From Vesta saturnalis (Eukaryota > Arthropoda > Insecta > Coleoptera > Lampyridae): a stretch of DNA of 64,000 nucleotides. Position 1 is the stretch's first letter. The number at the start of each line of letters is the position of its first letter. The stretch is from assembly GCA_036346205.1 (NCBI GenBank), contig JARFJB010000762.1, positions 4,946,501-5,010,500 on the forward strand, read 5' to 3'. A model generated the notes under the pieces. That model worked only from the letters and a program-made list of their open reading frames with translations, did not search any database and was not told the DNA's origin. Positions 46,931-58,477 of this stretch are shown piece after piece. The position numbers were made by a program, and so were the translations under genes.

Positions 46931-47427
46931 CTTCCAACCTACATATACATATGTAGATATAGAAGGTTATGCAATCGACTTTTTGTTCACTATAACTAAT
47001 TAAACTTATTAGCTCATTTTACAACTTTTGGCCAAATTTCGCCAAAATCGGCCATCATGTCTGGATGTCTGTGTGTGTGGTTGTGTGTGTGTACGTGTGC
47101 GTGTGCGTGTGCGTGTGTGTGCGTGTGCGTGCGTGTGTGGTGTGTGCGTGTGCGGGTGCGTACGTGCGTGCGTGCGTGCGTGTGCGTGTGTGTGTATATG
47201 ATGTATGTTAGTATCCACGATAACTCCAGAACGAAAATATCTACGTACTTAAAATTTTGTATTGAAGCTTGTTTTCATTTGGCTTAGAGCTGATCAGATT
47301 TTGGCAGTAATCCAGCGGCGGATAGGAAGTTATTAGGGGGAGTGGTTTTTATCAAATATTTCTAAACAGCTGCATATTTCAAAGATATAAAAATACCTGG
47401 ATATAGACCTTAAACATATCGATTAAT
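46931..47427. mobile_element. MITE copy 2, right end missing
   Basis: Shares with 30,401-30,780 the left end cttccaacctac, the inner hairpin, ttatgcaatcgacttttt, ttggccaaatttcgccaaaatcgg, agtatccacgataactccagaacg and tagaccttaa.atatcgattaatt. Similarity stops near 47,427, before the right TIR. A long GT-rich tract has grown inside it. Confidence 0.75.
47063..47197. repeat. GT/GTGC microsatellite inside MITE copy 2
   Basis: About 135 bp of GTGT, GTGC and GTAC units between gtctggatgtct and gatgtatgttag. MITE copy 1 has just tgtgta at the same place (30,532-30,545). Reading frames across it give His/Thr or Cys/Val repeats and are not genes. Confidence 0.9.
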
Positions 47428-47859
47428 TATGGTTTATGCAATTTTTTGATATGACGCGTAATTTAGTAGCAAAAAGTAGAATTTAAGTGTAAAATTTTTT
47501 CATTATTTGAATAATTTAACCTAATAATTTAAAATAAATTTCAAAAAATAGATCAAATTAGCAATGTGGGCACTTTATTGCACCCAGTATATCGCCGAAT
47601 ATAAAAAAAAAAGACTTTTTAATCTTTCAGTATCAAAAAAATTGCCAGATTTCCTAATTTATTATTTCTTAAAATAATTAAAACCGAAAGCTCAAGAGTT
47701 TTTAATATTCCCCTTAGGCTGTCAAATGTGTAGATATGCTAATTAAATAATACATTAAGGAATTAACTATTTTTTTTTTGCTTTACTAATTAATGTTTTT
47801 ATCAGTTATATTACAACTCAATAACGGTGCAAATAGAGTAATTAATATTATATTCTGTG

Positions 47860-50182
47860 AAGGGTGGTTCATTTTTGATGTTTTCTTATGGGAAGTACCT
47901 TTTCTATTACAGATAGACAAACAGTAATATGGGGTCTTTGTGCTCGATTTTGGTGTTAATTAAGATCCAATAGTCATAATCAAGATATCTCTGAGCGTTA
48001 TTGCGCAATTAGCCAAAATTGAAAAAATGGCAATTTTGAAAAACTTGAATAACTTTTTTATTTCTAAATGTATGGACAAACTGTAAAAACATTCTTAAGG
48101 CACTTTTTTAAGTAAAATCCGTTCGTGTATTCACATTTTTAATACCTCCTTAATTTAAAAAAATATGACATAAAGTTGTAATTTTTTATATGAAAACCAT
48201 AGTTGGCTATGACATTTTTAAATGACATTTTTGTGCTTTTTAAAAATTCTGCTATTCTAATAATTAATTGATTTTTAAGTTTTTCTAATTTACGTTTTAT
48301 ATTGATAATTATAATTATACAAATTCAGGAAAATTTTGCACGTTAAAATGTTTTATATTATCCGAAAGTGATAAGAATGTGGCATCGGAATTATATTAAC
48401 AAAATTTTCCTGAAAGGCAGCAGCCAAATAAAAATAGTTAAAAAAATTAAAATTTTTGCTAGCTCAAAACAATATCTTAATTAATTTTAGGTTACAGAAA
48501 AAAATTATTGAATTCGGTTCTTTTAAAAATCCTAGGACAAAAACTTACTTTAAACGAAATTCTGAAGAAAATTCAATGGTCGTCTCAGGGCAAGTCGAAG
48601 CAGAGCCATCAACTTCATCTAGACAAATGGTTAATCTAGGCGTGTCTCGAAGCAAAGCCCTTCGAATTCTAAAGAAACACAAATAACATTGCTATAGATT
48701 TCGGAAAGAACATTTTTTACTATAGACGACAGAAGGCGGCGTACTGAGTTTTGTAACTGGTACATAAGTCAGTGCCAAAATATACCTACTCTATTGCATG
48801 GTGTGACGAGTATCAGTAGTGATGATATTTTTAATAATCACAATTTACTTTACTGGGCAGACACTAACGCTCATGTCAGTGTTGTCCGCAGAAGGCAAAG
48901 GACATTTGGAATAAATGTGTGGACGTTTTTTTTATCACAGGTATGAAGGAACATTAAACTCAATGAAATATCTCGATATTCTATGAATTCATTTGGAGAG
49001 ATTTCTAGAGAGTCTTCCTTTAGCAAAATATTGAAATGTCACATTTCAGCAAGACGGAGCTCCCGCACATAATTCCCATATAGTTAGTGACTACTTAAAT
49101 TTACATTTTCCTAATAGCTGGATAGGAAAGACAGTACCAATTTTGTGGCCTGCTCATTCACCCGATCTTTCGCCTCTATATTTCTTTTTATGGGGTTTTT
49201 TGGAAAACATTATATACAAAAGAACTAATAATACTGTGAATGACTTAAAAGAAAGTGTTCGTGTGGCTTTTACACAATTAACACCATTATCTATATATAA
49301 ATCTATAAATTCAATTAGAAGACGATTAGAAGTCTGCATCCAAAAAGAGGGCACACAGTTTGAAAAATATTTGTGGTTTTAGTGTGTTTTTTATATTGAT
49401 ATTTTGTGTTCATATTTTTGTTCGTTTATAGAATTAGATGTTTACATACGTATAAAAATTGATTTGCTGTTAGCTTTTCATAATTTCTGATGATATTGTT
49501 TATTTTCATTTCATTTCAATTTGCATTTGAGGTTTTTTGATAATTTTATATTCAATCTTTAGATTTTATAATTTGTCACCATTCCACAAGAACAACATTA
49601 CTATTAAACTTATTTGAATTACAAAATGTCTCTAAAATATTTTACTGGAAATGAGATTTCTTTTTTGAGTAGAATATCTTCATTCAACTTCATATCTGGT
49701 TTTCTAAGCCAACTGTTATCCTTAATAAATATACCAATTAAGAAAAACTTAAAAAAATCAATTAATTATTAAAATAGCATAGAGGTGTTATATATTTTTA
49801 AAAAGCACAAAAAAATGTCATTTAAAAATGTCATAGGCAACTATGGTTTCCACATTAAAAAATACAATTTATGTCATATCTTTTTAAACTAAGGAGGTAT
49901 TAAAAATGTGAAAGCACTACCGAATTCTACTTAAAAAAGTACTCTAATAATGTTTTTACAGTTTGTCGATACATTTAGAAATAAAAAAGTTATTCAAGTT
50001 TTTCAAAATCGCCATTTTTTCAATTATGGGTAATTGCACAATAACGCTCAGAGATATGTTGATTATGACTATTGGATTTTAAATAACACCAAAATCGAGC
50101 ACAAGGACCCCATACTACTTTTTGTCTATCTGTAATAGAACGGGTACTTCCCATAAGAAAACATCGAAAATGAACCACCCTG
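47860..50182 (+). mobile_element. Mariner-like element with about 430-bp inverted repeats
   Basis: Left arm 47,860-48,288 pairs with right arm 49,738-50,182 over their whole length. The outermost strings are agggtggttcatttttgatg and catcgaaaatgaaccaccctg; the inner edge is around ttaattgatttttaagtttttct. The right end is followed by TA, the usual target. A plus-strand transposase relic sits between the arms. The two arms differ mainly by small indels and scattered substitutions. At 2.3 kb the element is structurally complete but enzymatically dead. Confidence 0.85.
48430..49381 (+). pseudogene. Mariner-like transposase relic
   Basis: 48,456-48,686 encodes an N-terminal part: RLQKKIIEFGSFKNPRTKTY, VEAEPSTSSRQMVNLGVSRS and ALRILKKHK, the helix-turn-helix domain. 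Broken frames follow (RRRTEFCNWYISQ near 48,730). At 49,040-49,130 the second catalytic block QQDGAPAHNSHIVSDYLNL is readable, then WPAHSPDLSPLYFFLWGFLE at 49,143-49,200, and a C-terminus to the stop at 49,382. By my count 41 residues separate the second Asp (QQD) from the position of the third, as in DD41D-type mariners. Here that third Asp is Tyr (LYFF in place of LDFF), which alone would abolish activity. Confidence 0.8.
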
Positions 50183-50189
50183 TACAATT

Positions 50190-52465
50190 TTATGGTATTA
50201 TTAAAGCCATGTTTAAATTAATGAAGAGCATTATTAAATTGTAATTAGTGTAAATAACAAAATGTTTAGTATAAAATAATAATATCTTAATTATAGAGTA
50301 TATTAAACGTCAAGAAATAGGTTGCAAACAGGTTATTAAACCTAACATCTACAACTTTCATACATATTTATTACTTAACCATATATTGGATAACCCCCAA
50401 AGTTCAAAGCATTTCAAAATATAAATTGCAACATAAATTTCAAGGCTGATTTTAATTAAAATTACTTTGGTATCTAATTTAAATTTACACACGCAAAAAG
50501 TGGAACTAACTTTGTTGTCCGTTTATCTAATATTTCATATATTTTGTTTGAAGCGTCATTTCCTTAGCAATATAATGAATTGGTAGTACATACGATCGTG
50601 ATCAGTTGCGATATCGAAACTGTAATGGTAATGCAAATAAGGTGGAAGTTGATTAACGTTTATTCTCTCTTTGTTACATTTAAATTCAACCAACTTTAAA
50701 AATTGCTAGTCAACCACTAAATTTCTTACTGATAGATAATATTAAAATTATTTGAGTAGTTGCATTAAGAGTTTTTGAAACAAGTTTGTAAAGAAAAGAA
50801 CTATTCCAGGAAAAATTTAAATATAAATGCATTTATAGAGACCGTTTCAGTATATATTAGGTTACCAACGCAAACGGAAAACATCTAAAGAATTTATTAC
50901 AGAGAAACAATATTAAATAAAACTATTTCTGCTCAAATTTGCACACATACGCACACATACAAAAAAATCTTGGATTACGTATGTAATACACAAAACATTT
51001 CGTAACCGTCTCATAAGCGTGTTCTTTTATTCCATGGGATAAAATGCTTGTATTTCTACATTCAACAATTCCAAACCAGCTATTCATTGGATTTCAACAA
51101 GAATTTAATTTACTTTTATCGACGTAGTCTGCTTTTATATATTCATTGCTATTCTTTTGTGGCAATTTAAACAGTGGGTGTACTTGAATGCTCACTGGAC
51201 GTTGTTTTTAGTTTCGTTTTGAAATATTTTAGAAATTGATTCCAATATTTTAAATTGAAAATATTGAAAACAAAATTTTCTATTAAACAAAGTTTTAATG
51301 CGAAAAAAAAAATGTAAACGAAAATTTACTATTTAAAATTCATCTACTATAAGAGTAAACAATACATACCTTTTTTGTATGTAATTAATTATTACATGAT
51401 TAAAGTATATTTATTTACCTACATTTATGGCCACCTAACTTTTTGCTTTTTGCACGAACGCAGAAAAATTATTGTATGTAACTGAAATGAAACAAACTTT
51501 TAAGATACACTTATCAGTCATATTCGCATTGAGAATTATTTTATTTTTATTAAGTATTAAGCTTATTTGGAGATAAAGTTTTATGTTTGTTATTAAATGA
51601 GTGTATTGATTGAATTAGTAAACATTATTTGTATACATCTCATAATAAAAATTTAATAATAAAACTACGCCACTGGGAAAGGTTGAAAATAAATTGCAAA
51701 GGTTTTAAAACATTTTGTGTAAATATAACATAAATCATATATTTCAGTTCAGAATAAGTGTACGAATTAACATCTAAAACTGTTAAATAATTTACAACGA
51801 AGTATAAAATAGTATTTACATCAATAATAAATCTTAAATCCAAGTCAGAAATGTAAAAGATAACGAACCGCAAGTGATCAAACAATGGTGTAAATTAATT
51901 TGAAAGTCGAAAAGTAGAGGTAGCACTTGTCAATAAAACTAATATGAAAATGGATAAAAATTGGTATGAAATCAAAGAGCGTTTGAAAGGCCGTGTTTTG
52001 TTTAATAAGAACTTCGTATTAATTTTACACACAACTTTTGCGCACTAACTCATCTTTGCAAAAACATTTTCCAAAGAGACTACTTTTTAGAGTGGATTTC
52101 AAAATTTAAGATTAATTAAAAATTGATATAATCAATTTACCTAGTATATTTGCATTAGAATATCCGAGTCTTATAAAAATTATTAAATTAGAAAGTCACA
52201 TTCACTTTAACAAGTTAGTCATGCTATTTTACACATAAAATGGAAACCAGTGGTGTAAAATTTCACCAAAATCATCTAAATTTAGAACTTGGGTCACGTT
52301 GTAAAGACCAGAAACCCTTTACCTATTTTTGTACTTAATTATTCGCTTATCCAATTTTACTAAAAAGTGCACAACTTCCGACGTCGTTCTAATAATATTA
52401 AGAATTTACAAGGTCAGAGTTCCCTCCAGTCACAATACTCACGCGACCATCTCTAAACTAATGCC
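50190..52465. other. No gene seen
   Basis: Very AT-rich, with no protein-like frames, inverted ends or tandem arrays. It is bounded on both sides by mariner-like elements. Confidence 0.5.
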
Positions 52466-52961
52466 AGTACAGTGTGTCCCATTATCTATGATATTTCGGG
52501 GTATCTCACTTACGAGTAAAGATACAGAGTTGCGGTTTTCACAATACCGTGCTATTTTTTTGTGAGAAGAACGCTGGAATAAACAAAACCTTCACGGCCC
52601 GCTACATTTCTGAGATACAGGGCGAAATTGAAAATATTGTATTTTGGGACCCCTCTTGTATCTCCGTTATTCTTTAATGTATGGCAAAGGTAAAAATTGG
52701 TTCTTATACAGTTTTCACGTAGAATACAGTGACGTAGTCGTATTTTTGATGTAAGCTGTCAATTTTAGCTATAAATAAAACTTGTGGTTTTTTAACGGAA
52801 CACACTGTATATTTTTCTTGCGTTTGATTGTAAGCTTTACAAAAATATATAATACATGATATGTATTTTAAATAATGAACCTAAAATCTATTATTTCACA
52901 AAGTGTATATTATATAGCACTAGAATTACTAGGTCGTGAGTTAGTTATATTAGGATATTAT

Positions 52962-53130
52962 AAACATAGAAATTTTAAAAAAGCTAAATCAATTTTAAGG
53001 AATAATAAAACTGAAAAACTTAACATAATTTTAACTCGATAGTGGGTTACTATCGAGTTAAAATTATGTTAAGTTTTTCAGTTTTATTCTTCCTTAAAAT
53101 TGATTTAGCTTTTTTAAAATTTCTATGTTT
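52962..53130. repeat. Near-perfect hairpin, 81-bp arms, 7-nt loop
   Basis: 52,962-53,042 and 53,050-53,130 are reverse complements with one mismatch seen (near 53,011 and 53,089). The spacer is tgggtta. Only this stretch is folded back, immediately downstream of the transposase end. Confidence 0.95.
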
Positions 53131-53144
53131 AATAGAATTTCACC

Positions 53145-54082
53145 TTAAAAGAACTGCTCAAAATAGTAGCCATTTTCCCGAACGCAATGTAGACATACAG
53201 TGGTTATTCTTTTTAAAGCATTTAAAATAATTATGGAACGTCTTTGCAAGTTTTGACATGCCGCATTGATGGGATTAAGTAGTTCATCTATTGTCCGATG
53301 GCGGGTACTATAAACCTTATTCTGCAAGTAGCCCCATAAGAAAAAGTCAAGCATGGATAGGTCAGGTGACCATGGAGGCCATCTAATTGGTCCATGAGTA
53401 CCGATCCACTTTTGCGTGAAATAATTACCTAAAGAAGGTCGAACAATTACAGCATTATGCGTGGGCACGCCATCCTGTTGGAATGATAAGATGAGCTAAA
53501 GAAACGTTGTCTAGTAACAGGGATAACATCTTGCAAAATTTCAAGATATCTGTTCCCTGTAAGACTGCCTTCATAAATTCTGTATTCTATTCGTTGCCCC
53601 AAAATAAAACAAGCTACGCTAAATCCAAATCGACCCTGTTGCTCTCATTCGAATAGCACATGATGATTTTCTTGGAACCAATGTCTAGTATTATGCCTGA
53701 TCAAAATACCTGCTCTCGAAAAGTAAGCTCCGTCGGACCATATTATAAATCTAGCAAAGTCATTACCAATATGAATTTGTTCCAAATACCAGTTGCAAAA
53801 CAGTAAACGACGTTCTGCATCCCCAGGATGCAAATGGTGAACAATTTTAATCTTGTATGGCTTAAATTTGTATTTGGTCAATATTCTTTGAACCCGAGTC
53901 TTGGAAACACCAATCTCCTGCTCTAGAACTCTGCGTGATTGTGAAGGCGTTGCCTCTATGAATGCTAAAACGTTGACTTCATCCGCATCGCGATTATCCT
54001 TATTATACTTTTTTGGTCGGGGTTGGATAAATGATCTATGTTCTACCAATTTTTTTTTATTCGAGAAAACATTAAAAGACAA
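53145..54082 (-). pseudogene. Mariner-like transposase, DD41D type, broken
   Basis: From ATG 54,082, 145 codons give SFNVFSNKKKLVEHRSFIQP, then the helix-turn-helix region ATPSQSRRVLEQEIGVSKTR and VQRILTKYKFKPYKIKIVHH, FCNWYLEQI and FIIWSDGAYFSRAGI (first catalytic Asp retained; the usual Glu is Gly). After a broken stretch, FQQDGVPTHNAVIVRPSLG carries the second Asp. WIGTHGPIRWPPWSPDLSML then DFFLWGYLQNKV carries the third, 41 residues later by my count. The C-terminus FEQFF ends at 53,145. All three Asp are present. The stretch 53,470-53,640 is frame-shifted (NRYLEILQDVIPVTRQRFFS-like), so the gene is disrupted, but it is the least decayed transposase here. Confidence 0.85.
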
Positions 54083-54829
54083 GGTTGCCTTCTCTCTGCA
54101 TATCTATAAATCCAAATGATGTTTAAATAAAAAATAAATCCACGTACGTCAAAAGATAAATAAGTATTCAAACAAACCTCCCTCACGGGAGTTTTTATTG
54201 CTCTCTATAAAACTCTCTATGAAAGACTAACATGTCATATTTTTCAAAATGTTGATAATTTTCATTTTCAGCCATTGTAACGAATACAATATTAAGCAGA
54301 GAATATAAATTTTACAACTGACAGATCTTGACAAGCACTTAACTAATGATCATTTAATTGTTCCGATAACCACGGCCTACTAATTCTAATGCTATATAAT
54401 ACACACTATGTTATTACACAGATTTTGTGAAATCATAGATTTTAGGCTTATTATTTAAAATACACATAATGTGTTTATATTTTAGTAAACCTTACAAAAT
54501 TTCCAATCAAACGTAAGAAAAATATACAGAGTGTTCCGTTAAAAAAACCATACGTTTTATTTATAGCTAAAAGTTGACAGCTTACGGCAAAAATACGACT
54601 GCGCCTCTAGATTCTACGTAAAAAACTGTATGACACAATTTCTACCTTTGCCACACATTAAAGGCTAACGGAGATACAAGGGTGGTACCAAAATGCAATA
54701 TTTTCAATTTCGCTCTGTATCTCAGAAACTTACAAAAAAGTAGCACGGTATTGTGAAAACTGCAACTCTGTATCTTTACTCGTAAGTGAGATACCGCGAA
54801 ATATCATTAAAAATGGGACACACTGGACA

Positions 54830-56338
54830 GAAGCCCTCCCCGCCTTACGCAGATTTCCATAAAACCACGAGACTTGCTATCGAGAGCAAATTCCGCATCA
54901 GATTTTTTCTCATGGACACCTTGGCCTGCTATCGTTTAACTTCACCTGCAGATAAGCTTTTACTAACAACACCTACACAAAACCTTTGGAGAACGTTGTG
55001 GCAGGAGTCTAATTCCTGGTACCGTTTCCCACATACATAGTCGGACAGAAAGACCGCCTGTCTGAATTCTGCCGGTTCCACGGTGTGGATTAGAATGCGC
55101 AATGGAGATGACAGTCAAGGTCTACTAACCAATCATAATTACATAATTACACACCAACTTACAGCCGTACGCCGCCACGGCAACTTACTAAAGTGCAAAG
55201 TGTACTGAATTGAAAGCGATAAGCCAGACTAAAATCCGATAATTATTTTTTGACATAAAGTTTTCGCCCGTCTAGTATTTACGTAAAAAAGTGATTATTA
55301 CATTTTCTCTCACTTCGCGTAATTGTTCGTTTCTAAAAATCTACTCCTTTTCGGAGTCCTCAATCGCACGTGACGACAAACCCAGTTACACAATTATTCC
55401 TGCATCAAACATTCTTTAATAGCAGACTACTTAAATGTTTAGTCTTTCCTGCCTTTTTTATCTTTTTATCTTTTGTTCACAGCTGGGAACAAAAGATAAA
55501 CATTCTAGTAAACGAATCATTACTGAAGGCTTAACCATACCGAGATAAAGGCTTTACCACCACCATTTCTCCATAAGTCGTTTACGGTGAACAAACTACT
55601 CGTTCCCGCACAAAAATAATCCATACTGGAATATCCACTATCAAATTTCACCAGCGTAAGTAACCTTACAAATTCAGCAGTTATCTGTGTTCACCACTCC
55701 GTCGGTGGTTGTTTCTAAACAAGAATAGAGAGACCTGAAAGAACACGAAATCCCTCTCATTATAATTTCACCTAGTTCCGAAAAGCTAACTAGAGCACAT
55801 CCTATATTTTCTTAATTAGTTTTAAAACACTAATAAAAACCATTAGTTAAATAAATCCCATTAGATCTAGTAAGTAAATAATCTCGATGAAATTGCATTA
55901 AATAGTTTAGGTTTAAACTTTTGAAAGGCAAGTGGTTATTCAAGTTTTAAAATATCGATTTTCTTTCCGACGTAGATAGTCCAGGTAACATTAACCGCGT
56001 CTTTAAAAATATTTCAACGAGAAATAAAATTGCTATCACGCAGGCCTTCACTGTAAATAAAAGTTATATACTTCTGTGTTCTACCGGATAGGGATGTAAT
56101 CAAAATATTTCGTAACTTTTTTTTATTCATCTATGTTGAGATAACTATATCCTAGCTTAAGTTCCTTATTGTAAGTGTGTCGTTAATCTTATTTTCTCAG
56201 CGGCCGTAAGTAAGAAGTGGAAGTGACCGTAGTCAAACGAGAGCCGTCCTTGAGTTGCCGTACGGCGACGAGTTCCGCATATTTATTTATTTTCCTGTCT
56301 TTTTTAAAATAAGAATTTATTATATTTTAGTTCAAATC

Positions 56339-56340
<2 letters not shown>
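54830..56340. other. No recognisable gene; small GC-richer islands
   Basis: GC-richer patches at 54,830-55,200 and 56,200-56,280 contain no known motif. A small imperfect hairpin (atcttttgttc..gaacaaaagat) is at 55,469-55,499. Confidence 0.4.

Positions 56341-56341
<1 letters not shown>

Positions 56342-56399
<58 letters not shown>
56342..56399. repeat. (TA)n microsatellite, left of hairpin
   Basis: About 28 TA units; continues as a TA tract on the far side of the hairpin element. Confidence 0.95.
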
Positions 56400-56401
<2 letters not shown>

Positions 56402-56427
56402 TTGATTTTAGGTTTCCGCAGTGTAGT

Positions 56428-56506
56428 ATGAAACACTATTGTTTATCCGGGCGTTGTCTCGCGTCTCACCAGCAGACGCGAGACAATGCCCGGATAAACA
56501 ACAGTG

Positions 56507-56512
<6 letters not shown>
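56428..56512. repeat. 39-bp hairpin embedded in a (TA)n tract
   Basis: 56,428-56,466 and 56,474-56,512 are reverse complements with two mismatches and a 7-nt loop (caccagc). The stem has a GC-rich core (cgggcgttgtctcgcgtct), unlike the surrounding AT-rich DNA. TA runs stand on both sides. Confidence 0.95.

Positions 56513-56551
<39 letters not shown>
56513..56551. repeat. (TA)n microsatellite, right of hairpin
   Basis: About 19 TA units directly following the hairpin. Confidence 0.95.
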
Positions 56552-56557
<6 letters not shown>

Positions 56558-56559
56558 TT

Positions 56560-57627
56560 GCTGTTGTAATTAAGGTAGTATAGGTGTATATATTAAGCTT
56601 TATAAAAGATGTACGATAGTACATGTATCAAGCTTTTTCTTGTTTATTCGTTAGAGTGAAATATCAGGTAGCAAACGATCAGCTCTATCTAAAATAATCT
56701 ACTCCCACCCTCGACTTGAGCTATAACCGCGGAAAACATAATCATAAAAGTAAACTATCCCATCAGGCTAGCACAATATGACACGTTTACATAATATTAT
56801 TGGAGATTGAATATACTACTACGCTTGTGGGGGTGACGTACAAAATAATTTTTGGAGTGAATGTGATACAGTCTTTATTTAGCATTGATAGTCGCTAATC
56901 GAACTGCGTGCCTATTTTGAATATGTTATATATAGACTTCATTTAACATCAACGCGAGACAGATAATTGGTTCCCGGGCCATTCTGAATTGGCTTATAAA
57001 ATCTTAATAATTATTAAAATTTCAAATTTAAAATGTTTTCGCTATTAATTAGCATATACAAGGTCATTCAAATTTACTAGTAATCGTATATAAAATTCAA
57101 AATAGCCTGAAAGTCACATAAAGGAATCTGACCAAAATGATAAATATTCAGTGATATATACAATTTAAAATGTGAATACTTGTGTGCCAAACTTAAACGC
57201 ATACTGAATGTGGAATTACTAGTGTTGAAATAGTTAAATAAAATATTTCGTAATTAATAGAACTGGGTGATTTAACTTCATTGTTAAGAAGTGTCAGATC
57301 GATGTGTATCTCAGGAAAAGAAAATCTTGTTGTATTGAAAATTTATGCAAGTTAAATTATGTTGAGACATTTAATATTAAATAAGTTAGCTGTTACCCAC
57401 ACATAAAGTTACATTTGAGATAATCGTGGGGCAACGGATATTCTTGGGATATTTTCTTACTGAATCCCTCACGTGCTTGATTTAATTATGTAATACTCCC
57501 AATACTAGGGAGATTACAAGTGATAATTAATAGTTGGGCACTAATGTAAAATTGAACTTTGCGGTGTACATATAACCATTGCGTTTTGTTGCAATGAAAT
57601 GTTTTACTGTATTGTAAATAGTTTTAA

Positions 57628-57682
<55 letters not shown>

Positions 57683-58470
57683 AACTTTATTAATACACAT
57701 GTGACGTTTGTTACACTTCAGTGATCTTTAAGATTTTATTTCATTTGTTGTGGCTTAAATTGAAGTTCAGCTAAATTCAAATATGAATTTTAATAGTAAG
57801 TTCAGAAAAGCTCTCATGTACTGAACTTGCTCTCTTTAAAAGAAACGACGGAAATTATATTTAAGGCTAACCAAATTTTATTTTGTCTGACACTTCTAAA
57901 TTATACATAGGTCCAGTTAATTATTTAATGCCCCATGCAGTTTGTCTACAGTGATAACGAATAATTACTTATAGACTTCAGTAAAAAATTCTTAAGTAAA
58001 AAAGTTGTTTAGCACATTAGTGTGTGTATTAATCACTAACACAAATGAATTTAGTTATTTTGACTAATTCAAATGCGAATGAGTCTTTGATATATAGCTC
58101 AGAGCTCAATTTTTTGCCTTCAGTGGTCAAAGTTTAATTTCTACGAACATTTACATCTAGTTACATCACCACTTGACACTGGAGTAAGTAACGAACTTGG
58201 TAAAATTAAAAACCAAATTTATTTATTTTTGTGTTGTGTAATGTAAATTATGATTACATTATAATCACACGTTAAAGACCTAGCCTCGGTAAGTAATTAT
58301 TATTTTATGTTATCGCAATATTTTACAATGAGTACTGCTTTATTAAGGTATCATTACAATTTGTGTCCCAACGTGTCGGTATAGAATTTCCAAAGTTACA
58401 TTTCAAATTTGGCACCGAAAGTGGGGCTTGAGTTATTATAATTTGTCTTTCGAGTCGTGGGGATCGCATT
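56560..58470. other. No gene; (TA)n at 57,629-57,680 and a primer-site-like string
   Basis: AT-rich. A (TA)n run of about 25 units is at 57,629-57,680. At 58,412-58,428 the string tggcaccgaaagtgggg resembles an LTR-retrotransposon primer-binding site, which would make the preceding DNA a 5' LTR. No LTR partner, gag or pol is visible, so this is weak. Confidence 0.35.
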
Positions 58471-58477
58471 TCCAAAG

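Larger units (their letters stand above)
52470..54825 (-). mobile_element. Mariner-like element with about 470-bp inverted repeats
   Basis: Arms 52,470-52,946 and 54,366-54,825 pair throughout. The outer ends are CAGTGTGTCCCAT (52,470, preceded by TA) and ATGGGACACACTG (54,813-54,825). A second terminus-like motif lies inside each arm: CGGAACACACTG ending at 52,807 and CAGAGTGTTCCG starting at 54,528, both next to TA. A minus-strand transposase lies between the arms, and an 81-bp hairpin lies just inside the left arm. This is the best-preserved mariner-like copy in the window. Confidence 0.85.

Noticed and set aside
47009..47287. His/Thr-rich and Cys/Val-rich frames
   Set aside because: Shadow translations of the GT/GTGC microsatellite inside a MITE.
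49154..49354. 66-codon minus-strand frame
   Set aside because: Antisense of the mariner-like transposase C-terminus.
58412..58428. LTR primer-binding site tggcaccgaaagtgggg
   Set aside because: Suggestive string only; no LTR pair, gag or pol nearby, so not listed as a separate feature.
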